A stretch of DNA of 64,000 nucleotides from Scleroderma bovista. Lineage: Eukaryota > Basidiomycota > Agaricomycetes > Boletales > Sclerodermataceae. Location: the NCBI GenBank assembly GCA_037178675.1, contig JAYMGJ010000040.1, positions 124,001 to 188,000 on the forward strand, read 5' to 3'. How positions within the stretch are numbered: the stretch's first letter is position 1; each line of letters starts with the position of its first letter. A program made the translations under genes and the position numbers. This document shows, piece by piece, positions 11,557 through 22,202 of the stretch. The notes under the pieces are model-generated. The model did not search any database. It saw nothing but the letters and a program-made list of their open reading frames with translations, and was not told the DNA's origin.

Positions 11557-13636
11557 ATGTCTTCATGCAATGTGCAGAGCACAGTTTACGAGACGGTCTC
11601 TCTGGCAACTTCGATCACTCACATCACAGATCCAATGCGAGTATTGGACGATCCAGCAAACTCTGTTACCGAGCAACATGTCGACAAAGAAGACAAAGTC
11701 CAGCAAAGAGGTTTGGGGGACATGACATGGGAGCATGATCCAATTAATCCACGCAACTGGTCAGCAGCGAGAAAATGGGTTGCTACTGCTCTCGTTAGGT
11801 CACGAATCTACAGCCTGTTGTTTTCACTCACCAGACTCCAGGTATCCCTATACACCTTCGTTGCTCCCTTAGGTAGCTCAATGATGGCTCCAGGGCTTCC
11901 CGAGATCGCTCTTAAATATCACATCACCAACCCCACAATTCTTGCTCTCACTCTGTCCATCTTCTTGCTATCATTCGCTATCGGACCATTGTTCTTGGCC
12001 CCTTTATCCGAAATGTATGGCCGGGCGTGGGTAAGTACTCCTTCCCTTGCGTATATGACACGTGTTGACATCGTTACAGATGCTGCACATTGGAAACGTT
12101 GTCTACCTCTTATTCAATCTGGGTTGTGCTTTAGCCCCAACGGTAAATGCGTTTATCGGCTTCCGCTTCCTCGGTGAGTTTACCTCCCTTATATACCACT
12201 TACTCTGACTCTACACGGAGCTGGGTTCGCTGCTAGCACACCATTGGCAATCGGAGGAGGTGTCATTGCGGATCTTTTCGCTGAACGCGATCGCGCATCT
12301 GCAATGGCGCTTTACAGCATGGGGCCACTGATAGGTAAGATCGAACTGGTATTCTGAGTTTCGTTCTAGCGTTAACCCCCCAAAATTAGGGCCCATAATT
12401 GGTCCAATTATGGGGGGATTCATTACCCAATCTATTGGAATACAATATGTCTTCTACCTGGTCGCTGGGCTCTGCGGTTTTTCATCTGTCTTCGCCATCC
12501 CTCTTCTACGGGAGACATATGCGCCAGTTATCTGTCTACGAAGAGCCAAATCCTTTTCTGATCTTGAGAAGGCAGCTGTGGCTGATCCAAGGATATCCGA
12601 AGTCCCTACGAACAAGTTGAAATATCTATGGGACAACTTGACCCGCCCAATGCTCATTCTAACGCGCAGTTTCATATGTTTTATCTTGAGCTTCTACATG
12701 GCTCTGTCAGTTGCCTCGTTCTTGTCATTGTGTAATAAGCTGACCCCGTTTCAGGATATATGGTTAGTGCTGGCAAGAATTACTAGATCTATGTACTAAG
12801 ACTGTCGACCCAAGGCGTATTCTACCTTATGTTTGCGACATTTCCAGGTGAGGTTTTTGAGTTCCAACGATTGCCGCTGACATGGATTTCAGGCCTGTTC
12901 ACGGGGGTTTATCGTTGGAGTATCGGAGTCGGTGGCTTGGCATACCTCGGACTTGGCCTTGGTTTCTTGGTATCTGCCTTGATAGGTGCTAAATTATCTG
13001 ACAAGATATACCTACATGTAAGTTCTAAGTTCGTCATGCATACCTTTTTTGGCTTACGTTCCCTAGCTAGCAGCCAAAAACGGAGGAAAAGGAACACCCG
13101 AGATGAGGATCCCAATACTTATATTTGGTTCTTTCTTCACTCCAATTGGATTACTGTAAGTGATTTATTGAAAATCGAAGCCTCATCTTACACCCTTTTT
13201 AGTTGGTATGGCTGGTCCGCCCAGGCGAGGATTCATTGGATTATGCCCCTGATCGGAACATGTATATTTGGTTTCGCATTAATGACCTCATAGTACGTGG
13301 TCAATCCCATTCCAGAAAGTCACAGCTCCTGATGACTTCTAGCCTCCCTATCCAGTTGTATCTTGTAGATGCCTTTGTTTACGGTGCGAGTGCAATTGCA
13401 GCTGCTTCTGTATGTCATAAGTTTCATTCTTGTACGCATATTGATTCATTTAGGTTTTCCGGTCTTTCCTTGGATTTATTTTTCCTCTCTTTGCGGAACA
13501 GATGCTTACATCCCTCGGGTACGGATGGGGCAACACGTTGCTTGCAGGGCTTGCAATTGTCATTGGGATTCCGTTCCCGGTGTGGATTTATTACTCTGGT
13601 GAGCGTATCCGGTCCGGAAGTTCCTTGTTTCGGTAG
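11557..13636 (+). CDS. MFS transporter, DHA1 drug:H+ antiporter type
   Basis: A 12-helix major facilitator protein of the fungal multidrug (DHA1) family, likely in the plasma membrane. The cytoplasmic N-terminus has DPINPRNWSAARKW, typical just before helix 1. Then follow SLYTFVAPLGSSMMAPGLPE, a helix with SIFLLSFAIGPLFLAPLSEM and YGR (motif A region), FIGFRFLAG, GGGVIADLFAERDRASAMAL and the antiporter motif C-like GPLIGPIIGPIMGGFI. A central loop has LRRAKSFSDLEKAAV. The C-terminal half includes VGGLAYLGLGLGFLVSALIG and ends WIYYSGERIRSGSSLFR. The ORF is interrupted by several short introns, and the exon joins around 12700-12900 are approximate. Substrate cannot be told from sequence. The next gene, NSP1, is convergent, with 115 bp between the stop codons. 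Confidence 0.85.
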
Positions 13637-13751
13637 TGTCTTCGCCAGCAAACGACCATACTGCAATATCATCCTATTTGGCTATCATCAATGTCATCTT
13701 TCATTTCATGTAATGAAGTGTATTTGTACTTGGACCATGTTGTAGTCATAG

Positions 13752-15670
13752 TCAGCGAGGCAGCCCGAATCCTCTCTGTTTAGTACCGCCATTCCCAAAG
13801 GAATTACCCAAGCCTGCGTCCCTCACTCTTCGTTCTACCTCGCCGACTTTGCCTTCAATCTCCCGCACCGCACCATCGATCCATTGCAGACTCTCAAGGT
13901 GGCTGTTCAAAATCTGCGAGATCTGCACCATTGGATCGTCCCCGCCAAACGAGGCATTACCATTAGTGGCCGGAGCAAGCGACAGCACATTTACAGAATC
14001 GATCATCTGCACGAGAGATGTAGATAGGTCTTCGAGATGAGAATGCAGGTCGGTGGCCAACACGTAGCTATGCATGAAGGATCAGAACACGCCTTCAGAA
14101 TATAAATGAGTGACCGACATACTTTTTGTCACGCTCTGTATCCGCAGGCCCTGTATCTAGTGCTCGCAAACTGCCGCCTTGATTACCAAGGACTTCCTCC
14201 GCTGACCGCTCATAAGCGTCCAATGTTGCAGAGAGATCCCGTTGCTGTTGTTCGATATGGTCCAACGTGTGGTCAATCTCAGTCTGCTCTCTCTCGACAG
14301 CCACCACGTGACTATATAATGCCGCCAACTTGCGTCAAATGAACACACATGGACACTAAAAAAGGGGAATTAGGTGGCGTACGTTGTTCCCATTTTCCAT
14401 CAGTGCACGATCCCAGACTGCAACCTCGGCAGCGAACTTGTTAAACTCGCGGACTTGATTTTCAAGTTCGGAAGACCACTTGTTGACTATTTCTTCGATG
14501 GTCTTCCCCTTCAGAACAGAGGGAGGTGCCACAGCGACTGCAGCACTCGCCGAAGTCGCTTCGAGTTGCTCAATACAATGATGATACTGTACAGTCGAAA
14601 TACTAACCATCTGTGGGTTTGTCACCCTCCTTGGGTGTAAATGCGGATCCTGAAGTGTAGACTACGTCACACACGAATAATAAAAATGTGACGTTGTCTT
14701 ACCTGCTGCCGCTGTGGCCGCTGGTTTAGCACCGAACAAGCCCGCCATGGCTGTTGTGATATTGTATCAGCTTGGCATCATAGCTGATAGCATGTGAGTT
14801 AACTGACGGGCTGCCGTATCCTTTTTCTCTGAAGTGTCTTTGCTTCCAAAGAGACTGAATGCCGGCGCAGCTGCTTCACATATAAAAATGAGAAATTATG
14901 AAAAAAAAATTATGGAGTACACTACCTGCCGGAACATCCTTTTTTTCTGTGCTGTCATTTTTCTGAGCTGGAGCACCGAACAAACCGCCAGTAGAGGCTG
15001 CTGCTATACAATAGGTGGGTGCTCAGAATGTATCCATATGTTACCCCGACTCACCTGATGTTGGGGCAGGCGTGTCCTTGGTTGCACTGTGCGCTGTGGA
15101 AGTCGTACTAGTACCTGCAGTGGGAGCCGCAGCCGTATTCGATGTTAAAGGGATGAATAAATTGGTCCTGGGAGCCGTTGCACCAGGCGTTCCGCTGATA
15201 TTTCCGAATAAACTCGTTTGGTTGGAGGATGCTGGTGTGTTAGCAAAAAACGATGATGCAGGGGTGGTGGTTGTCGCCCCTGGTGTCGCAGTTGCAGTGG
15301 CACCCCCAAATAAATTGGGTGTAGTTCCTGGGGCACTCGCCGAGGGCGCACCAGTTGCTGGGCCTGAGGTTACGGACTTTCCGAATATACTTGCTGTGGG
15401 TGCGGCCGATGTGCTTGGAGCGGGACCACCAAATAAATTGGGTGTGGAGGTGCTTGTTGTAGGGGTACCAGCGGATGGTGTAGCTGGTCTCGCAAACAAC
15501 CCTCCGGACGATGGTATGTTACTGAAGATACTTGAGCCGCCTGTGCTGCCAAAGATACTTGAAGAGTTGTTTGATGTGCTTGTGGCAGCGCCAGCAGCAG
15601 TGTTTCCAACAGTAGTCCCAAACAGACCACTCCCAGAGACGCTTCCTTGGTTATTCTGTGGGACACTCAT
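13752..15670 (-). CDS. NSP1: FG nucleoporin Nsp1
   Basis: Nsp1 is a central nuclear-pore FG nucleoporin that sits in the Nsp1-Nup57-Nup49 and Nup82-Nup159-Nsp1 complexes. The N-terminal half is a Ser/Thr/Ala/Pro-rich FG region with repeated cores such as GLFG, SIFG, NLFGG and SLFG. Three short exons after 15060 each carry one LFG core (GGLFGAPAQKND, AFSLFGSKDT, AGLFGAKPA); two of them share an EKKD tail. The C-terminal coiled-coil domain follows (KGKTIEEIVNKWSSELENQV, VWDRALMENGN, DLSATLDAYERSAEEVLGNQ, NVLSLAPATNG, QISQILNSHLESLQWID) and ends in QRGFGLPR. The start is MSVPQNNQGS at 15670 and the stop is at 13752-13754. NUP82, a direct partner, is the next gene upstream on the same strand. Confidence 0.93.
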
Positions 15671-15881
15671 GACAATTCTAGTGTTGGAGATGGCTGCAAT
15701 GCGGCGTCCTCAATCGTCACCTCTTGCAATGTCGATGCTGTTGGCCAAGTCAGAGTCGCGTTCCCCAATCGCGCGTCCAAATATGGCTAATTTACTTGGC
15801 TAGGTGGCAGTGCAGCGCGGTATTTGACAAGCAATAATTGATGCAATTGCAATGAGATACAGGGTAGAACTATACTATATG

Positions 15882-18868
15882 TCATTGATCCATAACCTCT
15901 GGTTTGTCTCGCTGAGACGGTGGGCGCCCCACGGACAGCTCCAATCGGGACGCCAACTGTACAATTTCCTTCTCTAGGTCTGATATTTTCGTACGCCTGG
16001 AACCTACATAAGTATGACAATCGACGGGAAGGCCCGCCACTTACTCTGCATTGGAGTGTTCTCCAAGTTCGAATGCCTGGGACACACCAAGATATTGAGA
16101 ATTGTCAGAAAGGCGCTTCTTCCGCTGCAATTCCTTCTCTATCATATCCTTCAGGTGTGGTATGTTGCGCTCATATTCTCGCTTCAGCTAAGGAAATATA
16201 TGAGTGTGTAAAGAGATACAAGGTAGCGTATACTTTACCAGTGATATGCGTGCCGCTAATGAAGCTTCGTCATACCGCCCTGCACCAAGAACCTCAGCTT
16301 CCATTCTCCTCAATTCTTTGAACCATTTTGTCTCGGATTCGCTCAGCTCAGGAGAAGCCTGTTGCATGAGCAATTGGAGAGTCCGATCCAACCTAGTTAT
16401 CAAGGCCTTGTGTGACTCTATTATTTTCTGCACACGCAAAATCGCGTTAGCGTATCTCGAGCACTTGAGTTCTTCCATCATTTTCAACATGTCCGCACAC
16501 TTCTCCTGCTGTCTCTGAGCCTCGGACCTTTGTAGGTTCGCACGTATCTCGGTTGCGTGGTGTGCTAAAAGAACCTCACGAATTTGGGCGATGAAATTTT
16601 CAACGGTAGAGCCAAAGTAGCGCAGTGTGTCGGGAGTGAGAATGAACTCGTTCTTAGTGTTTTGCGCTCCAACAGACATGCGGGGAAAGTTTGGCAATCC
16701 AGAAGGATGAGACAACGTAGCGGGTGGTCGAAATGGCTCAGTTCCAAGGAGGGAAACATATGCGGATGGACCTTCAATCGCGGACAAAAACCCTCCAGGT
16801 TTTACTGTACTTGTATCTGAGGGTGCATCTTGCAATTCTTGTGGGCAAGAGTGGTCTGTGCGAAGAGTTAGGGAGAAATACGTAACCCGGAAGACAGAGG
16901 TCAGAATAACGATGCCGTAGGACAAGAAAATGTCATTGGGTACGCATACAGCAATTATAGGGTTCGAGCATCTACGAAACGACCGATATCAACATTAGTT
17001 GAGCGAAGATAGAACCTGAGACCCACTTTCGTTGGATGGAAAAAGTATTCAACAATGCAGTAATGTGCGTAAATGGTGATTTCTCGAGAGTTTGACGAAG
17101 TGATGCAGCTTCTTCATCATCGGCACGTAAGGCGATGGCTAGACATTGTAGGAGTTCCCCAAACTCTAGCGCATGGACACCGAATGCATGATAAACATAG
17201 ACCCGATCGTCGTGTATTGGATCTCTTAAAAGAAGAGGGTGGTTGGCTTGCAGAAGTTCTAGAACATCGTTTTCCGATGAAGACGCTGAAGGACCCCTAA
17301 GCATCGAGATGAGGCCCAGGTCAACTGATTCATAAACGGCTAGCATGGGAAGCTCCTGTGCAGTCTCCTGAAATGACCATGAATTTACTGCGGGGGCATG
17401 AGAATTCCTGGCACTGACTTGCTTGCTCTCCCAACGCGCTTCAACTTTATCAACATCGAGGCAAACGTCAACTTTACCGTCTTGATATGTAATCATAACA
17501 ATCCCAAGACGCTCAGTTTCGCCCTCGTTCTCCTGGTCATCGTCGTTGATGAACGTAAGATAAGCGATGTCCGTGGCATCACCACCTTCACTCCCGTCCA
17601 AGACCCTGGGTGATGGCTGTAATAAGAATGGACCCTGCCGTAATGGCGCACTCTTGATTGTATGTGGTGGGTGCATTGGTACTGGGCGCGAAATGGCAGG
17701 AAACACGGTTCCCGGTGGCAGTCGCTTGATGAGCGCAGCGACGTACTTGCTCTGATAGTCGTACAGCGTCGAAAGAGCAGCTGTAGCAGCAGAGGATTCT
17801 TGTGAGAGAAACTCTTGCTTTGCTGCAATAAAACACTCCAGGGCATGGATATATGAGGATGGCACAGACCTTGTGCGTGAATGATTAAATTATCAGGAAT
17901 ATAATTCGGAAATCCAAGTGCTTACGCGTTCTGGGGCATGTATGGACAAATAGCATATACGTCCCCTGAACGGGTGACAGCGTAGACAGTCAGAGGGCCC
18001 CAATCTGCCTTTCCTTTTCCAAGTGTGAAGGAAGCGACTTCGCGTCCCGCAGGGTCCTCTGCAATGAATGACTTTGATTTTTTCTCTGGAAAGAAGGACA
18101 AAATCTGCTGCGGTTCTTCCGTATCAATCGAGATGTCATACTCCCTGGTAATGATTAGGGGCTTCGGAGAAAAGGAGGACGCGCACAGACCTCAGCTTTC
18201 CATCGGTAGTCATAACCATGAGTGTCGAACCGGCTTCTCCCCATGGGTGCCACTCCATTTTAGCAATAGGTGCAGAGTCTCTTGATCCGTGGTAGAACAA
18301 GCCCACTTGTACGGACCTGATCAAACATTCAGCGCGGGAGATACCAAGGATGACATGTGCCTACTTGCAGTCAATGGAAGTTGAGACAAGCTTAGAGTAA
18401 CCGGCACGGGGAAGAACGACGACCGCTACTTGGTATGCACCAGCAATAGCGAGTAGTTTTCCAGTTGGGTTTGGAGCAATCTGGTGTATATCAAACTCGA
18501 CATTAGGAGTATGTAGGACCTGGTACAGCGTTATGAGTGGACAGCACACCAAGGGATCGCGCCTGCCAAACCTTGTACGCCCTCGTAGATTTTCCCAGTC
18601 TGGTGTCCCCCAAGGACGTTATCCTGAGTTCGCTGCCGACCGCAACGATCAGGTCTGCGTCCTTAAGGGCCATCACCTGATGCCTGCCCGAGATGGAGTA
18701 GCCAGAGCCATCACCGACGGACTGCTTCAAAGAGTTGGTCGAGAGTTCCAGGCGCCCCTCTGCATCAGAATCATGGGTCTTTTGTATGTCGAATATTGGG
18801 TGTCCGTCGAGGATGGCGGCCCAGTCGTCCTGGTTCATGAGGGGCAAAACTGAGTTTGGCTCGGACAT
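15882..18868 (-). CDS. NUP82: Nucleoporin Nup82/Nup88
   Basis: Nup82 anchors the cytoplasmic mRNA-export platform of the nuclear pore together with Nup159 and Nsp1. The N-terminal beta-propeller is spread over several exons (DDWAAILDGHPIFDIQ, VLHTPNVEFDIHQIAPNPTG, AKMEWHPWGEAGSTLMVMTT, DWGPLTVYAVTRSGDVYAIC, LGIVMITYQDGKVDVCL, DRVYVYHAFGVHALEFGELL). The C-terminus is a long coiled coil (ENFIAQIREVLLAHHATEIR, ELKCSRYANAILRVQKIIES, TKWFKELRRMEAEVL) ending KPEVMDQ. I prefer the start at 18866-18868 (MSEPNSVLP); an upstream in-frame ATG at 18907 would leave only 19 bp before the PRE10 start. Six or more short introns are present. The next gene on this strand is NSP1. The family call rests on architecture and motif order, and is supported by that neighbour. 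Confidence 0.8.
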
Positions 18869-18926
18869 TCTCACGAGGTGACGCGTCTCAGCTTGCGCGT
18901 TTGGCATACTCGACTCTCATTCAACG
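18869..18926. promoter_or_regulatory. 58-bp divergent spacer of NUP82 and PRE10 with GACGCGTC
   Basis: The start codons of NUP82 (18868, minus) and PRE10 (18927, plus) are only 58 bp apart. The palindrome GACGCGTC occupies 18880-18887. The same octamer is in the RPN12/PRE3 spacer. The spacer is too short for two separate promoters with 5' leaders, so transcripts probably start inside it or overlap. Confidence 0.6.
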
Positions 18927-19977
18927 ATGACCTCCATTGGCACTGGGTACGATCTATCGGCTAGCACATACTCTCCAGACGGCCGTATATTCCAGGTCAT
19001 ATTGTATTTTGATCCGTCAGCTCTTCGCTACTCACATGCTATGATCATAGGTGGAATATGCGGCAAAGGCAGTTGAGAACTCGGGGCAAGTGACTTTCTT
19101 GCTCATCCCGATACACTGTTTGACGTACAGTCAGGACTGCGATCGGACTTCGAGTGAAAGATGGTGTTGTCCTTGCCGTAGAGAAACTCATTCACTCGAA
19201 ACTCCTAGTACCAGGAGCCAACCGGCGCATCCAGACAGTGGACAGACATATAGGCATGGTGTGTTTTTAGATATCCTACAAATGCCGTGAATCGTAATTG
19301 TCCTACAGGCAACCGCTGGCCTTCTTGCAGATGGTCGGAACATTGCTAACAGGGCGCGTGGTGAGGGTGCCAGCATCCGTGAGCTATGGAAGGAATCCCC
19401 GACCATCAAGGCACGTGTACACTAGCCTCCCTCATTCCACCAACTACAGCGGTATATTCAGGCAATCACGGAGCGAGTCGCTTTGTACGCGCAAGCATAC
19501 ACACTGTACTCTTCTGTCCGACCGTTTGGCATCAGTACCATCTTCGGCGGTGTCGATAAGACTGGGCCATCATTATATGTCGTAGAGCCCAGTGGCGTAT
19601 GCTTGGTGAGTAGATAATTCCGTGGTACAACTACTCGTGTCACCATGATTTTAGGGATACCATGGCGCAGCCGTTGGCAAAGGCCGGCAATTAGCCAAGA
19701 CTGAACTAGAAAAGCTCAAGCTTTCTGAATTGACAACACGGCAAGCCGTTGTAGAAGCTGCCAGAATGTTTGGTTCCCTTCTGATTCCATGCTGTCTTGC
19801 AATGCTGACCAGGAACATAGCATATACCTTGTACACGACGATAATAAAGAAAAAGAGTTCGAACTGGAGATGTCGTGGGTGGGCGATGAGACAGATGGCT
19901 TGCATGTAGCCGTACCAGCTGGCCTCTTGGCCGAAGCAGAGCAGAAGGCAAGAGAAGCACTGGAGACTTTTGAGTAG
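18927..19977 (+). CDS. PRE10: 20S proteasome subunit alpha type 3 (alpha7, Pre10/PSMA3)
   Basis: This is a structural alpha-ring subunit of the 20S core. The N-terminal signature [27 protein letters not shown] is diagnostic. It continues with [112 protein letters not shown] and [20 protein letters not shown], which is typical of alpha3/Pre10. The acidic tail is short ([15 protein letters not shown] end, stop 19975-19977). Two introns can only be spliced in frame with GC donors: 19086-19134 (GCAAGT...TCAG) and 19411-19461 (GCACGT...TTCAG). RPN12 follows tail-to-tail with 38 bp between stops. Confidence 0.95.
19086..19134 (+). other. PRE10: GC-AG intron in PRE10
   Basis: The exon ends TCG GG at 19085 and the next begins G ACT GCG ATC GGA at 19135, giving S-G-T-A-I-G. 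The intervening 49 nt start GCAAGT and end TCAG. The nearby GT (CAA|GTGACT) cannot restore the conserved TAIG frame with any nearby AG. Confidence 0.75.
19411..19461 (+). other. PRE10: Second GC-AG intron in PRE10
   Basis: The exon ends ACC ATC AAG at 19410 and the next begins GCA ATC ACG GAG at 19462, leading into [14 protein letters not shown]. The 51-nt gap starts GCACGT and ends TTCAG. The GT inside GCACGT is one base out of phase for the required frame. Confidence 0.7.
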
Positions 19978-20015
19978 TTCACAGATGTATTACTTTCCGA
20001 GGCTAAACAGTCCAT

Positions 20016-21059
20016 TTACACTATTTGTTCGAGTTCTCGGGCAAACGCAAGGTTTGCTTCTATGAGTTTCTGTTTGGGAATCTCTACTTGCTCGTCACTC
20101 TTCCGTGCAAATTTGATGAGACCGGCACTCAAATCCACTTGCCACCCTCGCTGAAGAATTGGTCAAATTTGGCGTCAGATAAGTCAAAAAAGGCACCTAC
20201 CTCCTGAGCAAAGCTTAGCAGTTGTGACTGCGTCGTGAAGAACAGGAGTGTGGCCGCGTCCTTGATTGGAAGACTCTCATACGCCGTCTCTTCGCAACTT
20301 GCAATTTCATTCCTACGCATGGATGAGAAAAATCAGACCGCTGTATTACAGTAACATACCGTATGGTCCCCATCAAACTATCCACAAAGAATTTATACTC
20401 CTCTGCAGGCGCTTCCTCTCGCGCGTTCCAAACTTTGCTGTAGCTGCCCTCCATAAGCCACCTCTCAAGGTTGACGGGGTGTCGGATGTATGGGTTCAGA
20501 TTGATCTCATCTGCAGGGAGTGGAAGAGACTCTAGCGTAGTGTGGAAATCTGCGATGCGATTTTGAGTGAGTAGGCGAATGAGATTGAGGCCCCGGAGAG
20601 GGAACTCTTGCTTCGATGGTGGCAGACTGGATCTAGGGAGTAGTGTAAGCATTTCCAAGAGTACGGTCAGACCGTGGAAGAGACCTGTAGTCCGTGTAGA
20701 AGGTATGAAGCTGTGAAAAGTATCTGTCGAAGGAAGGGACATCCTTTGCTCGTATACTCCAGAATGCGCCAATTTCAAGGATATCACCTGCATCACCAAT
20801 AGGTAGCCGTACCACAGACAAATTCCACGAGGCTCACGAGCAATGACCATGTCGTTCAAACTGGCCTCGCCGTTGGGTAAAAGCAATCCTGTTTCTATTA
20901 GTCCGATCTAGGGGAAATGAGTGGAGGACTAACGCAAGGAGAACCAACATATACCTTAAGCTGCGCAAGCAAAACCCCGCATTTCTTGAGGTCAGTTGGC
21001 CGAGCATCAAATGTACGTTTCAGATCCTTGTAAAGCGATTGCAGTTGTCTAGAAGACAT
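20016..21059 (-). CDS. RPN12: 26S proteasome lid subunit Rpn12 (PSMD8)
   Basis: Rpn12 is the last subunit to join the 19S lid. The protein starts [20 protein letters not shown] and continues [14 protein letters not shown]. It includes the PCI/winged-helix region with [55 protein letters not shown] and [20 protein letters not shown], with [17 protein letters not shown] before the last intron. The final exon reads [20 protein letters not shown] and ends ARELEQIV, with the stop at 20016-20018. The frame across the last intron (about 20150-20200) was fixed by matching the family ending. The gene shares a 112-bp divergent spacer with PRE3 and converges on PRE10. Confidence 0.92.
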
Positions 21060-21171
21060 TTGAGATGAAGCAACTGTGTAAGCTAGTGTGAGTAGTACGC
21101 GCGTCGAAAGGGAGACGCGTCAGCCACCAGCTCGGTCACTCCCATCTTCGCACCGTCAAGTACTGGCACAG
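21060..21171. promoter_or_regulatory. Bidirectional promoter of RPN12 and PRE3 (112 bp) with GACGCGTC
   Basis: Two proteasome genes diverge from this 112-bp spacer. The palindrome GACGCGTC is at 21114-21121, and a further ACGCGCG element lies just before it near 21097. No TATA box is seen. A shared control element would suit the equal dosage needed for proteasome subunits; that is inference. Confidence 0.65.
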
Positions 21172-22160
21172 ATGGATCACATTAATATCGACATGAACAG
21201 ACTGAAGAGCGGGGAAGTCAACCTCGGTGTAGGGAACTAGTCTATTATCCCCCAAAGATGCACTGACATCCATTCAGACATCCATCATGGCCGTGCAGTT
21301 CGATAATGGCGTCGTCATCGGCGCTGACAGTCGTACAACGACAGGAAGTTACATCGTACGTCTCCGGTTGGCCAGACACCTTTGGATCGTCTAACCGTGG
21401 GGGACCAGGCTAACCGCGTGACGGACAAGCTTACCCATGTCCACGACCGGATATACTGCTGTCGCTCAGGATCGGCCGCTGATACACAGGCAGTGGCAGA
21501 TGTTGTGCATCACTACCTCCAACTGTATACGTATGTTACCTTTTACTCGCTTCCGTGTTCCAAAGCTGACCTGTGCACTACCTGGCAGACAAATGTATGG
21601 TCCTCCACCCGTATCGAGTGCAGCGGCAGTCTTCCAAAAGCTTTGTTACGAAAATAAGGATGCCTTGTCCGCTGGTATTATTGTCGCTGGATGGGACAAA
21701 GAAGTGGGACCAAGTATCTACAATATCCCTTTAGGTGGTGGGTTGTTCCGTCAGCCGTGGGCAATCGGAGGTATGATCACATTTCCGTACTCCAAACCGA
21801 CATTTACACAGAAATAATCGGCAGGTTCTGGATCTACTTACGTCTATGGTTATTGCGACGCCACATACCAGGGAGGCTGGGACAGAGATGAAGCTGTCAA
21901 CTTTGTCAAGAACAGTATGTGATCGTGCATCTATCATCCATCCGCCCAAATTCACATCCTTCGCAGCGCTTGCTCTTGCCATGGCACGAGACGGCTCTTC
22001 AGGAGGAGTGATTCGCATGTGTGTCATTACAGAAGAAGGTGTAGAAAGACTGTTCATACCCGGTGATCAGCTCCCCAAGTTCTGGGAGGGCCGTGAAGTG
22101 CTCCCCACACCAGCTAGAAAGCCAAAGATCACGGATCCTGTACCAATGACGGTCGAATAG
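21172..22160 (+). CDS. PRE3: 20S proteasome catalytic subunit beta1 (Pre3/PSMB6)
   Basis: This subunit gives the caspase-like activity of the 20S core. A short propeptide ([19 protein letters not shown]) is followed by the mature N-terminus [19 protein letters not shown], in which the Thr after Gly is the catalytic nucleophile released by self-cleavage. Other landmarks are [87 protein letters not shown] and [21 protein letters not shown] lysine for the active site is present in VTDKLT. An intron falls exactly between the Gly codon and the catalytic Thr codon. The stop at 22158-22160 is 42 bp from the stop of the next gene on the other strand. Confidence 0.95.
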
Positions 22161-22202
22161 GAAGTATTTGTTGTCAGTATCCGAATGTAATTCGCCAATA
22201 CA

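Noticed and set aside
15015..15803. 262-codon open frame on the plus strand
   Set aside because: It is antisense to the NSP1 FG exon. Its Val/Ala/Gly-rich translation is the mirror of the FG repeats.
21121..21128. Yeast proteasome box (PACE, GGTGGCAAA) in the RPN12/PRE3 spacer
   Set aside because: The reverse strand reads GGTGGCTGA, matching only the first six bases of PACE plus the final A, and Rpn4 is an ascomycete factor, so this is probably chance.
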